A stretch of 64,000 bases of DNA from Nannocystis bainbridge. Its GTDB lineage: Bacteria > Myxococcota_A > Polyangia > Nannocystales > Nannocystaceae. The DNA is taken from positions 2,480,001 through 2,544,000 of the forward strand of contig NZ_JAQNDL010000003.1 in NCBI RefSeq assembly GCF_028368995.1, read 5' to 3'. The first letter of the stretch is position 1, and every line of letters begins with the position of its first letter. Positions 16,387 to 24,760 of this stretch are shown in pieces. Position numbers and translations under genes: made by a program. The notes under the pieces are model-generated. The model was not told the DNA's origin. It searched no databases and was given only the letters and a program-made list of their open reading frames with translations.

Positions 16387-18081
16387 TCACGCCCCGGCCT
16401 GGCTGGCGTAGAGCTCGCGGGCCTCGGCCCGCTGCAGCTCGCCGCCGATCGTGCGCGGCAGGGCGCCCACCGGCACCTGGACCAGCGCGGCGACGCGGAG
16501 CCCGAGCGCTGCCTGGATCCGTCGGCGCAGCGTCGCGGCCATGGTGTTGAACACCGCCCGGTCGACCGCGCGGCCCTCTGCCACCACCACCAGCTCGTCG
16601 CTGAGCTTGCCCGGCCGCGCCAGCGCGACCACCTGGCCCGCGCAGATCCCCGGCACCCGCGCTGCCTCGCGCTCGATCGGCTGCGGATCGTAGCTACAGC
16701 CCTGGACCACGATCACGTCGATCGCCTCCGCTCCGGTTTGCTCGCCGCGGGCGAACGCCACCTCGCCTGCCCCGTCCTCGCCGCGGAAGCGCCACACGAT
16801 CACCCCGCCCGCCGGCGCCAGCGTCGAGCCGGGCTCCGCGTGCGCCGGTGACAGCGGCGTGCGCCGCTCCCTGCCGATGCTCCACGGCCCGCTCGGCGCG
16901 CGCACGACCGGCCTCGCGCTCCCGGACATGTCCTCTTCGCCATGTCTCATCGACCAGCCGATCGGCTGCGCCGGCGACACCGTGGGACGCGACATGTCCT
17001 TTACGCCAGGTCCGCGGCTCGCCGCCGTTGGCGTCGAAACGCCCGTCTCGCCGGGCCCGCGGCTCGTCGTCGTCGGCGCCGACATGTCCTTTACGCCATG
17101 TCCCATCGCACCGCCGCTCGAGGCCCCCGCGCTGGCCGTCTCGGCCGCGGTCGCCGACATGCTCGCCTCCACCGCCACCGTCGCCGCACGGACCTCCGCC
17201 TGCGCCGTGTCCTCCGCTCGGGGCTCCGTCCCCTCGCCCGTCGCCGCCAGCTTGCGAACCACCGGCACCTCGTCGTGGGCCAGCACGCGCACCCCTGGGA
17301 GTTGGGCCCGCTTGTCGGCCCGCAGGAGCGTCGGCCGCTCCGCGATCGTGATCGTCGCTCCGAGCTGATCGACGAGCCGCAGCCAGCGGCCCGCGTCGAG
17401 GCGATCCGGGCGGGCGATCACGAACGGCAAACGCGCTCGCAGCGGCGCCAGCACCCCGGAGACGAGGCCGCGATCGAGGCCCACCCACGACAGCAGCTTG
17501 TCGCTCGCCTGCGTCTCGCCGAGCGCCGCCTCGGCCGCTTCGGCCAGCGTCGCGTGGGTGTAGCTGGTCGCCTGTGCCGCTCCCGTGCGGTCCATCGTGC
17601 ACGCGACCAGCGCCAGATCGTCATCTTTAAAACTCGCCGGGTTGGCCAGGAACACCGGGCCCAGCGGGTGCTCGCCGAGATCGTCGACCGCCACCTCGCG
17701 CAGCTCTCCGAGCAGCGGCATCGACCCTCGCACGGACGGCCGGATCACCCGCTGCGCCTCGCTCGCGCGCATCACCTCCATCACACCGGCGCGCCACACC
17801 TCCGCCGTCTGGCCGTGCGGATCGGTGAGCACCACCGGCACCAGCCCTGCGCGCAGCGCCCCCAGCGTCGCGACGACCAGGTACTCCGGGTCGGGTGCAG
17901 CGATCGCCACTCGCTCGCCGCGTCGGACCCCGCGCGACACCAGCCGGGCCGCGAAGCCCTCGACCGCCACCACCAGCTCACCGTAGCTGCGGGTCCGCGT
18001 CGCCCCGTCGTCGCCGACGATCACGAGGCCGGGGAGAGCGCACCCGCGGAGAGCCACGAGCGAATGAACCAGAGTCGCCAC
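16387..18081 (-). CDS. Degenerate adenylate-forming (AMP-binding) enzyme with repeat-expanded linker
   Basis: 564 residues. The N-terminal half follows the ANL/fatty-acyl-AMP-ligase pattern (SYGELVVAVEGFAARLVSRG, then GERVAIAAPDPEYLVVATLGALRAG with VPVVLTDP), and the last 120 residues resemble the family's C-terminal lid (GKLSDELVVVAEGR, RRIQAALGLRVAALVQVPVG). However, the Ser/Thr/Gly-rich P-loop is replaced by CTMDRTGAAQATSYTHATL, and no YGxTE motif is seen. Residues about 275-400 are low-complexity, with three HGVKDMS/PGVKDMS/HGEEDMS copies encoded by the 14-bp repeat. It may be an inactive or repurposed homologue. A GTG start at 18081 fits; it lies 5 bp after CACAAT. Confidence 0.6.
   Translation of the reverse strand: MATLVHSLVALRGCALPGLVIVGDDGATRTRSYGELVVAVEGFAARLVSRGVRRGERVAIAAPDPEYLVVATLGALRAGLVPVVLTDPHGQTAEVWRAGVMEVMRASEAQRVIRPSVRGSMPLLGELREVAVDDLGEHPLGPVFLANPASFKDDDLALVACTMDRTGAAQATSYTHATLAEAAEAALGETQASDKLLSWVGLDRGLVSGVLAPLRARLPFVIARPDRLDAGRWLRLVDQLGATITIAERPTLLRADKRAQLPGVRVLAHDEVPVVRKLAATGEGTEPRAEDTAQAEVRAATVAVEASMSATAAETASAGASSGGAMGHGVKDMSAPTTTSRGPGETGVSTPTAASRGPGVKDMSRPTVSPAQPIGWSMRHGEEDMSGSARPVVRAPSGPWSIGRERRTPLSPAHAEPGSTLAPAGGVIVWRFRGEDGAGEVAFARGEQTGAEAIDVIVVQGCSYDPQPIEREAARVPGICAGQVVALARPGKLSDELVVVAEGRAVDRAVFNTMAATLRRRIQAALGLRVAALVQVPVGALPRTIGGELQRAEARELYASQAGA
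16924..17115. repeat. Three clusters of the 14-bp repeat inside the AMP-binding gene
   Basis: Paired cores at 16926/16940, 16992/17006 and 17082/17096. The last two share the sequence GACATGTCCTTTACGCCA, which closely matches the unit of the intergenic array at 32659. All stay in frame in the minus-strand gene. Confidence 0.8.
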
Positions 18082-18892
18082 GCTTCATTGTGCGACATGA
18101 CGGGCCGACTCGGATGATCGCCGCGCATACAACCATCACAATCGTCATGGAGCCGCGGCTCCTCGGTCCCCCGACGAAGAACTGCGCCCCCCGCCGATCC
18201 GGGTGATCGCCTCGAGGTCGCACTGCCGTGGACACAGGCGGCGGAACCGCCGCCCGACGACGACGACGACGACCTCGACGCCTCGACCCGCGCTGCCGTG
18301 GCTGCACCTGCACCTCTCGCCCGACGCCGATCACCGCGACGACCGGCTCGCCCGATCGCTGCGCCGGCGCCGCGAAATCAGCCGTGGGATCGGCACGATC
18401 GCTGAGCCTGCCCCCTATGGCGTCGTGTATGCCGCTCTGCGAGCCCGCGGCGTCGACCTCGTCGAAGGCCCTGATCAGCACTTGCAGGCGATGGAGTTCG
18501 ATCGGCTCGCGGCGCATCGGGTTCACACCGACCAGCCTAGACATCACCGATCTCGCTGAGGTTCGAGGCCGCGGCGACCTGCCTCGCGCAAGCATATCGA
18601 CTGGCGCCACCGCGTCGCCGGCCCGATCGCCGCGCCGCGCAGCCGGTTTCACTCCCGCCACCCGGCGATCGTGCGGACGCTCGCTGCTCTCCGACAACCC
18701 CGTCACCGGCACCTGCTGTCCGCCGAGACATGCCCTTGAGGACATCCTCTTGAGAACCGCGGCGCCGGCGCATCCGGGCGAGAATCACTTTTGAAAGATC
18801 GCCTCCCTGGGGTCCGGGGTCGTCACTCCTTGCGACCGCAGGGTCCAGCGACCTCACACCTATCCCTTAACACATGTCTTCTTGAACATGTC
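18082..18892. other. Intergenic region, possibly holding a decayed gene, with repeat copies
   Basis: About 800 bp without a convincing gene. A frame on the plus strand (about 18290-18540) and its antisense partner both have a few protein-like stretches, neither with a clear start, motif or consistent codon use. A (GAC)n tract lies near 18258-18275. Copies of the 14-bp repeat occur at 18724-18747 and in an array at 18856-18907 that reaches into the 3' end of the PhzF gene. Confidence 0.4.
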
Positions 18893-18907
18893 TCATGGAA
18901 CATCGAC
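18856..18907. repeat. 14-bp palindromic repeat array, about four units
   Basis: Cores at 18858 (degenerate), 18872, 18886 and 18900, each 14 bp apart. The last unit is inside the PhzF coding end. Confidence 0.75.
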
Positions 18908-19714
18908 GTCATCCAGGTAAAACTGCCCCGACTTCACCAGCACCGCTCGTCCCGTGATCAGCACCCGGTCGCCGGCCAGCTCGCACGTCAGCTCGCCGCT
19001 GCGGCGCGACACCTGGCGGGCCCGCAGCCGCTGCTTGCCCAGGCGGTCCGCCCACAGCGGCGTCAGCGTGCAGTGGGCCGAGCCCGTCACCGGGTCTTCG
19101 GGGATCCCCTGCGCCGGCGCGAAGCAGCGCGACACGAAGTCGACATCCGCGTCGGGCTCGCCGCCGGGCGCCGTGGCGATCACCGCGAACACATCGGGCA
19201 GGCGCAGCATCGCCGCGAAGTCGGGGCGCAGCGCCCGGACCTCCGCCGCGCTGGTGAACACCGCCACCAGGTCGCGCGCCACCAGCACCTCCGCGGGCCG
19301 GCGGCCGAGCGCCGCGAATAAACCTTCGGACATGTCCCCGGGGACAGCCGGACGCGACAGCAGGTCGAGCGTGAACGCCTCGCCGGTGCGGGTCACCGTG
19401 AGCGGGCCTGACATCGTCCAGAAGCGCAGCCGGTCCGGCGCGTCCGCGCGCACGTGCGAGTGGACGAACGCCGCGGCCAGGGTCGCATGACCACACAGAT
19501 CGACCTCGACCTCCGGGGTGAACCAGCGCAGGTCGAAGTCGTCCGTGCCGGGGCGCGGCGCGTAGAAGGCCGTCTCGGACAGCGCGTTCTCGGCCGCGAT
19601 CTGCTGCAGCAGCGCATCGGGCAGCCACGCCTGCAGGGGGCACACGGCGGCAGGGTTGCCGGCGAAGCGGCGGCTCGTGAACGCGTCGACGTGGAAGCAG
19701 GCGATCTCGGTCAC
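18893..19714 (-). CDS. PhzF-family isomerase/epimerase-like protein
   Basis: 273 residues with the PhzF (diaminopimelate-epimerase-like) fold. Diagnostic parts are the opening VDAFTSRRFAGNPAAVCPL, the catalytic-Glu region ENALSETAFY (Glu about 45), WFTPEVEVDLCGHATLAAAF (around 70-85) and the second-lobe PEDPVTGSAHCTLTPLW (around 210), all classic for the family. PhzF itself isomerises an intermediate of phenazine synthesis, but most homologues have unknown small-molecule substrates and no phenazine genes are nearby. The GTG at 19714 is supported by TAGATT ending 7 bp upstream. An exact GGACATGTCC (19328-19337) is embedded in the coding region and is read as PGDMSEG. Confidence 0.92.
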   Translation of the reverse strand: MTEIACFHVDAFTSRRFAGNPAAVCPLQAWLPDALLQQIAAENALSETAFYAPRPGTDDFDLRWFTPEVEVDLCGHATLAAAFVHSHVRADAPDRLRFWTMSGPLTVTRTGEAFTLDLLSRPAVPGDMSEGLFAALGRRPAEVLVARDLVAVFTSAAEVRALRPDFAAMLRLPDVFAVIATAPGGEPDADVDFVSRCFAPAQGIPEDPVTGSAHCTLTPLWADRLGKQRLRARQVSRRSGELTCELAGDRVLITGRAVLVKSGQFYLDDVDVP

Positions 19715-19721
19715 GCGGGTC

Positions 19722-19727
19722 AATCTA
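19722..19727 (-). promoter_or_regulatory. -10 element TAGATT of a near-leaderless promoter (PhzF gene)
   Basis: On the minus strand TAGATT ends 7 bp before the GTG at 19714. Confidence 0.5.
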
Positions 19728-19747
19728 CCGGAGCGCTGACGGACCGT

Positions 19748-19753
19748 CATACT
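19748..19753 (+). promoter_or_regulatory. -10 element CATACT, divergent from the PhzF promoter
   Basis: CATACT ends 6 bp before the in-frame GTG at 19760. Its position only 20 bp from the oppositely directed TAGATT means the two polymerases would compete. Confidence 0.4.
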
Positions 19754-19759
19754 GAGGAA

Positions 19760-20047
19760 GTGGAATCCCGTTCGCCCATGCGGATCGCCGTCGAGTCGCT
19801 CGCCGAGGCTCGCGCCGCCGCCGGCAGCGGCGACCTCGAGCGCGGCCTCGACCTCGTCGACGACGGCCTCGCGGCTCTCGGGCCGCACTACCAGCGCTCC
19901 GGGCTCATCGACGACTCGGGGCTCAAGCTGACCCTCGCCGCGGTGCGTCGGCGCCAGGGCGACGCCGCCGGCGCGTTCGCGGCGATGGAGCGCGTGCTCG
20001 AGGATCGCATCGCCACCTACGAGGGCCGCAGCGGGGACGTCTCCTGA
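19760..20047 (+). CDS. Small helical protein of unknown function
   Basis: 95 residues if the GTG at 19760 is the start (89 from the ATG at 19778). The sequence is entirely alpha-helical in appearance, for example SLAEARAAAGSGDLERGLDLVDDGLAAL and AAVRRRQGDAAGAFAAMERVLEDR (both shown in part), which is the helix-turn-helix length of about two tetratricopeptide hairpins. No Cys, no signal peptide, no catalytic motif. It is followed after 35 bp by a small membrane protein on the same strand. The GTG is preferred because of the CATACT hexamer 6 bp upstream. Confidence 0.55.
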   Translation: MESRSPMRIAVESLAEARAAAGSGDLERGLDLVDDGLAALGPHYQRSGLIDDSGLKLTLAAVRRRQGDAAGAFAAMERVLEDRIATYEGRSGDVS

Positions 20048-20082
20048 TCGCCGCCTCGCGGCATCTGTGCTGTCATCGCCGC

Positions 20083-20412
20083 ATGTCCGCCGCGCCGCCG
20101 TCCCCGAAGCGCTCGCGCCTGTCCATCGCCTCGGCCACGCTCGCGACGATCCCGTTGCTCGCGTTCGGCATGCGGCTCGCGCTCGCCGAGCTCGCCGCCA
20201 TCTCCAGCTCGAGCATCACCGGCAACATCCTCTCGTCGACCTTCGAGCTCAGCCTGCTGTGCGTCCCGCTGGCCCTGCCCATCGGCCTGGCCGCGCTGTG
20301 GCGTCACGCCGGCGGCCCCTCGCGCCCGGGCATCGGCCTCGCGCTACTCGGCACGCTGCTGTCCGGCGCCGAGTTGGTGCTGCTGTTCATGATCGCCAAC
20401 GCCGAGTTCTGA
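20083..20412 (+). CDS. Small membrane protein, three predicted membrane segments
   Basis: 109 residues. After a basic N-terminus (PSPKRSRLS) come three hydrophobic stretches at about residues 15-38, 50-70 and 83-105. No known motif. The hexamer TGTCAT ends 6 bp before the ATG, again suggesting a leaderless mRNA. It converges with the small Cys-containing gene of the pao operon, leaving 19 bp between the two stop codons. Confidence 0.6.
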   Translation: MSAAPPSPKRSRLSIASATLATIPLLAFGMRLALAELAAISSSSITGNILSSTFELSLLCVPLALPIGLAALWRHAGGPSRPGIGLALLGTLLSGAELVLLFMIANAEF

Positions 20413-20431
20413 GGCGACCTCGGCTCGCGCC

Positions 20432-20653
20432 TCACCGCGCCTCGAAGCAGTCGCGGCCCGACGCGCAGCTCTCGGGCACGCTGAGGCCCCCGTCGGGGCC
20501 CGTCACGAATTGCGTGCGCAGGCAGTGGTAGTGGCTCGACCGGCTGGTGCTGAACGCGTCGGGCGTCTCGCGCCCGTACACGTGCATCGCCTTGGTCCGC
20601 AGGTGGCGGCAAACGGGCTGGTCGGGGTCGAACACGCGCAGAAACGTCGGCAT
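20432..20653 (-). CDS. Small Cys-containing protein at the end of the pao operon
   Basis: 73 residues with four Cys (near 15, 47, 63 and 69) and several His. The spacing (PVCRHLRTKAMHVYG, HYHCLRTQ, PESCASGRDCFEAR) suggests metal binding or disulfides, but it matches no family I know. It starts 17 bp after the paoB-like stop and has a GAGAGAAAG stretch upstream, so it should be co-transcribed with the oxidoreductase. In E. coli the fourth gene of the operon is paoD, a large cofactor-insertion chaperone; this protein is far too small to be that. No signal peptide. Confidence 0.55.
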   Translation of the reverse strand: MPTFLRVFDPDQPVCRHLRTKAMHVYGRETPDAFSTSRSSHYHCLRTQFVTGPDGGLSVPESCASGRDCFEAR

Positions 20654-20670
20654 GGCGGGCTCGCTTTCTC

Positions 20671-21675
20671 TCACTCTGGCAGCGGCACCCCGGCGACCCG
20701 GTGCAGCACCTCGCGGAGCAGCCCCTGGGTCAGCGGGATCTTGTAGGCGTTGTCGCGCAGCGGCTTCGCCCCGGCCAGCGCCGCCTTCGCCGCCTCGGCG
20801 AACAGCGCCTCGCTCGCGGGCTTGCCCTCGAGCACGGCCTCGGCCTCGCGGCTGCGCCAGGGGATCGGCGCCACGTGGCCGAGGGCCACGCGCACGTCCT
20901 TCATCACACCTGACTCGAGGGACATCCTGACCGCCGCCTCCGCGAGCGGCCAGTCGTGCGACTGCTTCTCCTTGACCGCCGCGTAGCCCGAGCGCTGCCC
21001 GGGCGACGGCTTCGGCAGCAGCGCCCGCACCAGCACCTCGCCCGGCTGCAGCGCGTGCTCTCGCTTCGCGTCCTGCTTCGGCGTCACGAACAGCTCGGCC
21101 AGCGCCAGCGTCCGCGGCTCCGGCCCGCGGATCTCCACCTGCGCGTCGAGGGCCGTCAGCGCGCACGCCAGCGTCGAAGGGTGCACGATGAAGCTCGGAC
21201 CGCCGCCGAGGATCGCGTGGAATTTGTTCTCGCCGCCGACCGCCAGGCAGGCCGAGCCGCCCTTCTTCAGGCACACCAGGTCGGCGTGGCGGAAGTACCA
21301 GCAGCGCGGCCGCTGCAGCAGGTTGCCGCCGAGCGTCGCCGCGTTGCGGATCGTCGGCGTCGCCGCCGAGCCGGCCGCCTCGCGCAGCGCCACGTGGGCC
21401 TCGCCGAGGCCCTCGTGGGCCGCCAGCTGCGCCAGCGTCACCAGGGCGCCGATCTGCACGCCCTCGCCGTCGGGCCCGAGCGCGCGCATCACCTCGCGGT
21501 CCGCCTCGCCCAGCCAGCGCAGCTCGATCAGCCGGGCCGGCGCGTCGAGGCCCTCCTTCATGCGGTCGATCAGATCGATCCCCCCGGCCCGCAGCGCGCT
21601 GTCCTGCGGGCGCGCGCGCGCCAGGTCACCGGCGTCGACCAGGGTCTTGGGGCGGCTCAGCACGAACGGTTGCAT
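20671..21675 (-). CDS. paoB: Aldehyde oxidoreductase FAD/[4Fe-4S] subunit (PaoB/YagS-like)
   Basis: 334 residues, the medium subunit of a xanthine-oxidase-family enzyme. FAD-contact motifs are GGIDLIDRMKEGL near residue 32 and TIRNAATLGGNLLQRPRCWY around 108-126. Directly after comes an insertion with CWYFRHADLVCLKKGG and SACLAVGGENKFHAILG, the extra Cys-rich loop that in E. coli PaoB holds a [4Fe-4S] cluster. This distinguishes it from ordinary CoxM/XdhB subunits. FIVHPSTLACALTALDA and GEVLVRALLPKP complete the family pattern. The gene lies 57 bp downstream of paoC, a gap that contains an exact GGACATGTCC (21698-21707), and 17 bp before the small Cys-containing gene. Confidence 0.9.
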   Translation of the reverse strand: MQPFVLSRPKTLVDAGDLARARPQDSALRAGGIDLIDRMKEGLDAPARLIELRWLGEADREVMRALGPDGEGVQIGALVTLAQLAAHEGLGEAHVALREAAGSAATPTIRNAATLGGNLLQRPRCWYFRHADLVCLKKGGSACLAVGGENKFHAILGGGPSFIVHPSTLACALTALDAQVEIRGPEPRTLALAELFVTPKQDAKREHALQPGEVLVRALLPKPSPGQRSGYAAVKEKQSHDWPLAEAAVRMSLESGVMKDVRVALGHVAPIPWRSREAEAVLEGKPASEALFAEAAKAALAGAKPLRDNAYKIPLTQGLLREVLHRVAGVPLPE

Positions 21676-21732
21676 GGTCTTTCCATCATGGTTGAAAGGA
21701 CATGTCCCGAAGGTAACCTCGGAGGTCGGCCC

Positions 21733-24075
21733 TCAGCTGGCCCCGCGGGTCGGCACCGCGCCGAGCGCCGCGAGCACGCGGTCCGGGGTGAGCGGGAGGT
21801 CGCGGACGGCCACGCCGAGCGCGTCATGGACGGCGCAGGCGATCGCGGCCGCGGTCGGGATCGTCGACGGCTCGCCGATGCCGATCGCCCCGGTGTTGTT
21901 GGCGCCGGTGTCGACCGGCGTGAACACCACGTCGATCTCGCGCGGCACGTCGCGCACGCCGGCGATCTTGTAGCTCTCGAGGTTGGGGTTCAGCATCACC
22001 CCGCGCACGCGGTCCATGATCCGCTGCTCGGTCAGCGCGTAGCTGGTGCCGAGGATCACCCCGCCCTGCACCTGCGAGCGGGCCGTCAGCGGGTTCATCA
22101 CCTTGCCGCAGTCGTGGATCGCCAGCACCCGCTCGACCGCGACCACGCCGGTCCAGGTGTCGACGCGGACCTCGGCGAACTGGACCCCGGCGATCTGGTA
22201 GCTGCTGCCGCCCATGAACTTGACCGGGTAGGCGCCGTAGGTGTCGGGCCGCGTGCCGGTGGCGACGACCGCCTCGCCCTCGATCTTCTTGCACAGCTCG
22301 GCCCACGCGATCGCCTTGGTGCCGGCGCGGACCTGGCCTTCGGACCAGGTCAACTCCTCCGGCTTGCGCCCGAGCTGCTTGGCCGCCAGCGCCGTCAGCT
22401 GGGTCTTGACCGCCTCGGCCGCGGCGCGGACCGCCGGGGTCACGCTGGCCGTGGTGACGCTGCCGCCGCTGCCGACCGACGGCCCGAGCTCGCTGTCGCC
22501 GAGGCGCACGCGGACCGCCTCGACCGGGCGCTGCAGCACCTCGGCGACCACCTGCGCGACCACGGTGGTGATGCCGCCGCCGATGTCCTGCAGGCCGTTC
22601 TTGACCTCGACGCTGCCGTCGCGGGCCACGCTGACGGTGGCGACGACCGCCTTGCCGCGGCCGAAGTCGCCCCAGATCGACGCGGCCACGCCGAAGCCGC
22701 GGCGCACCCGGGTCTGCCTGGTGCGCAGCGCCGCCGCCTGCTTGCGCCCGGCGTCCCAGCCGAACTGCTTGCGCCCGAGCTCGAACTGATGCCGCCGCAC
22801 CGGGTGCTCGTCGTGCTGCAGGCGCAGGTCGAGCGGGTCGAGCTTCAGCTTGGCCGCCAGCTCGTCGAGCGCCAGCTCGAGCGCGAACGCCCCCTGCGGG
22901 TGCCCCGGCGCGCGCATGGCCGTGGCCGGCCCGCCGTGGGTGAACACGTCGTGGCTCTCGACCAGGATGTTGGGGCAGCGCGAGTAGATGCCGAACGCGT
23001 TGCGCCCGACCCCCGCGCCGGTGCCGATGCCCGCGGTCCCGTGGGCCTGGACGTGGATCGCCGTCAGCTTGCCGTCGGCGCCGGCCCCGAGCTTGACGCG
23101 CTGGCGCGAGTCGGGGCGGTTGCCGGTGCACAGGTGCTCCTCCTTGCGATCGAGCAGCAGCCGCACCGGCGCGCCGGCCTTGCGCGCGAGCTCGCCGGCG
23201 ATGAAGCCCATGCGCGAGCCCGGGGCCGAGGCGCCGAACTTGGCCCCGAAGCCGCCGCCGAGGAAATCGGTGTGCACGCGCACGTCGGCCGGCTTGAGCT
23301 CGAACACCTCGGCGAACTCGTCGCGCACGCTGAAGATGCCCTGCGTCGAGCACCACACCGTGGCCTGCTTGGGCCCGTCCCACTGCACGACGATGCTGTG
23401 GGTCTCGAGCGCCGAGTGCGTGTGCACCTGCGTGGTGTACGTCGCCTCGTGCGAGACCTTGGCCATGCGCAGGCCCTTGTGCGCGTCGCCCTTCTTCATC
23501 GACGGCGTGGTGCGGACGTTGCCGCGCTGGCCCGCGCTGCCGCCCGCGCCCGGCTCGTCGCCCTCGGTGCTGCGCTCCTGGACCTTGCCGCGGTGGACCT
23601 GCGGCGCGCCGTCCTGCATCGCCGCCGCGGTGTCGACCACGAACGGCTCCGGCTTGTACGTGACAGCGATCGCCCGCAGCGCCGCCTCGGCCTGCTCCGG
23701 CGTCTTCGCGGCCACGGCGGCGACGTCCTGACCGGCGAAGATCACCCGCTCGCCCGGCTTGACCAGAGCCAGCGCCGCGCTCACCCCGGGCTGCGCCCGC
23801 GCCGGCTCGACGTCGATCGCCTCGACCACCGCGCACGGGTGCGGGCTGCGCAGCACCGCCGCCCACAGCGCGTTGGTCGGCACGATGTCGTGGGTGTACT
23901 TGGCCGCGCCCGAGACCTTGAGCGGCGCCTCGACCCGCGGGTGCGGCTTGCCGATCACCTGCAGCTCGCTGCGTGCGTCCCACGGCTTCGGCTCGCCCGC
24001 CGGCAGCTGCACCTCGATGTCGCGCAGCTGGTCGGCGAACCCGACCCTGAGCGTTACCTTGCGATCGTCCGGCAC
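21733..24075 (-). CDS. paoC: Aldehyde oxidoreductase molybdenum-cofactor subunit (PaoC/YagR-like)
   Basis: 780 residues, large subunit of the xanthine-oxidase family. Mo-cofactor motifs are visible: LGGGFGAKFG near residue 270, APGHPQGAFALE (second cofactor contact, Arg before it) and, near the C-terminus, GAIGIGEPSTIP, whose Glu is the catalytic base. Family members oxidise aldehydes or aromatic heterocycles using water. An additional 40-residue charged insert at about 155-200 (STEGDEPGAGGSAG) is unusual. The GTG at 24075 lies 2 bp beyond the paoA stop with GGGAG 9 bp upstream; longer open sequence further upstream overlaps paoA in another frame and is not used. E. coli PaoC is 732 residues, so the size fits. 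Confidence 0.92.
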   Translation of the reverse strand: MPDDRKVTLRVGFADQLRDIEVQLPAGEPKPWDARSELQVIGKPHPRVEAPLKVSGAAKYTHDIVPTNALWAAVLRSPHPCAVVEAIDVEPARAQPGVSAALALVKPGERVIFAGQDVAAVAAKTPEQAEAALRAIAVTYKPEPFVVDTAAAMQDGAPQVHRGKVQERSTEGDEPGAGGSAGQRGNVRTTPSMKKGDAHKGLRMAKVSHEATYTTQVHTHSALETHSIVVQWDGPKQATVWCSTQGIFSVRDEFAEVFELKPADVRVHTDFLGGGFGAKFGASAPGSRMGFIAGELARKAGAPVRLLLDRKEEHLCTGNRPDSRQRVKLGAGADGKLTAIHVQAHGTAGIGTGAGVGRNAFGIYSRCPNILVESHDVFTHGGPATAMRAPGHPQGAFALELALDELAAKLKLDPLDLRLQHDEHPVRRHQFELGRKQFGWDAGRKQAAALRTRQTRVRRGFGVAASIWGDFGRGKAVVATVSVARDGSVEVKNGLQDIGGGITTVVAQVVAEVLQRPVEAVRVRLGDSELGPSVGSGGSVTTASVTPAVRAAAEAVKTQLTALAAKQLGRKPEELTWSEGQVRAGTKAIAWAELCKKIEGEAVVATGTRPDTYGAYPVKFMGGSSYQIAGVQFAEVRVDTWTGVVAVERVLAIHDCGKVMNPLTARSQVQGGVILGTSYALTEQRIMDRVRGVMLNPNLESYKIAGVRDVPREIDVVFTPVDTGANNTGAIGIGEPSTIPTAAAIACAVHDALGVAVRDLPLTPDRVLAALGAVPTRGAS

Positions 24076-24077
24076 GG

Positions 24078-24710
24078 CTACGCGCTCCCTTTCGCGGCGT
24101 CGAGCACCGCCGCCACGACGTTGGGGTAGGTCCCGCAGCGGCACAGGTTGCCGGCGATCGCGGCCTCGACGTCCTCGCGCGCCAGCTGCTGCCCGCGCGA
24201 CCGCTCGAGCAGGCCCTGGCACGACATCAACATGCCCGAGGTGCAGAACCCGCACTGCAGCGCGTCATGGCGGATGAACGCCTGCTGCAGCACCGACAGC
24301 TTGCCGCCGCTCGCGAGGCCCTCGACCGTCGCCACGGTCGCGCCGGCGACGTCGTGCGCCAGCGTCATGCAGCTGTTGCGCGCGACCCCGTCGATCAGCA
24401 CGGTGCAGGCCCCGCAGGCCCCGCGGTCGCACACCACCTTGGTGCCGGTGAACCGCAGCTGCTCGCGCAGCGCCGCCAGCAAGGTGACGTGCGGCGCGAC
24501 CTCGAGGGTGCGCGCCTCGCCGTTGAGCGTGAAGCTGACCGGCGCGGGCCCCGGCCCGAACGCGGCCTCGCCGTGCCCCGGCCCGGCGGCGTCGCCGTGC
24601 TCCTCGGTGGTGGTGGGCGGCCGCTCGCCCGGCTTGCAGCCGGCGATCAGTCCCGCGGTGCCGATGCCGCGGAAGAGGCCGCGACGGGTAATGCCAGCCC
24701 GATCGGACAT
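24078..24710 (-). CDS. paoA: Aldehyde oxidoreductase [2Fe-2S] subunit with Tat signal (PaoA/YagT-like)
   Basis: 210 residues. A Tat signal with the twin-arginine motif TRRGLFRG opens the protein, so the heterotrimer should be periplasmic, as E. coli PaoABC is. After a linker of about 35 residues come the plant-type [2Fe-2S] ligands (CDRGACGACTVLIDG, then NSC) and the four-helix [2Fe-2S] ligands (CGFCTSGMLMSC and NLCRCGTYP). The ATG at 24710 is preferred to the GTG at 24719 because TACCGT ends 7 bp upstream of it. Gene order here is A-C-B rather than A-B-C of E. coli. No chaperone-type paoD is present; maturation may rely on another locus. Confidence 0.92.
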   Translation of the reverse strand: MSDRAGITRRGLFRGIGTAGLIAGCKPGERPPTTTEEHGDAAGPGHGEAAFGPGPAPVSFTLNGEARTLEVAPHVTLLAALREQLRFTGTKVVCDRGACGACTVLIDGVARNSCMTLAHDVAGATVATVEGLASGGKLSVLQQAFIRHDALQCGFCTSGMLMSCQGLLERSRGQQLAREDVEAAIAGNLCRCGTYPNVVAAVLDAAKGSA

Positions 24711-24717
24711 CAGGCCC

Positions 24718-24723
24718 ACGGTA
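24718..24723 (-). promoter_or_regulatory. -10 element TACCGT of the pao operon
   Basis: On the minus strand TACCGT ends 7 bp before the ATG at 24710. It overlaps the upstream GTG, so that GTG cannot be the start if this promoter is real. Confidence 0.4.
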
Positions 24724-24742
24724 CCACGCCGCCCGGGCCGCG

Positions 24743-24748
24743 TATACT
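24743..24748 (+). promoter_or_regulatory. -10 element TATACT for the B3/B4-domain gene
   Basis: TATACT ends 12 bp before the ATG at 24761, divergent from the pao promoter 20 bp away. Confidence 0.5.
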
Positions 24749-24760
24749 CCCGCCTGCTGC

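Noticed and set aside
20956..24129. A plus-strand open frame of over 1000 codons opposite the pao genes
   Set aside because: Its composition is Arg/Ala/His/Leu-rich with no motif, while the opposite strand encodes recognisable PaoA, PaoB and PaoC. Such long mirrors are normal in very GC-rich DNA.
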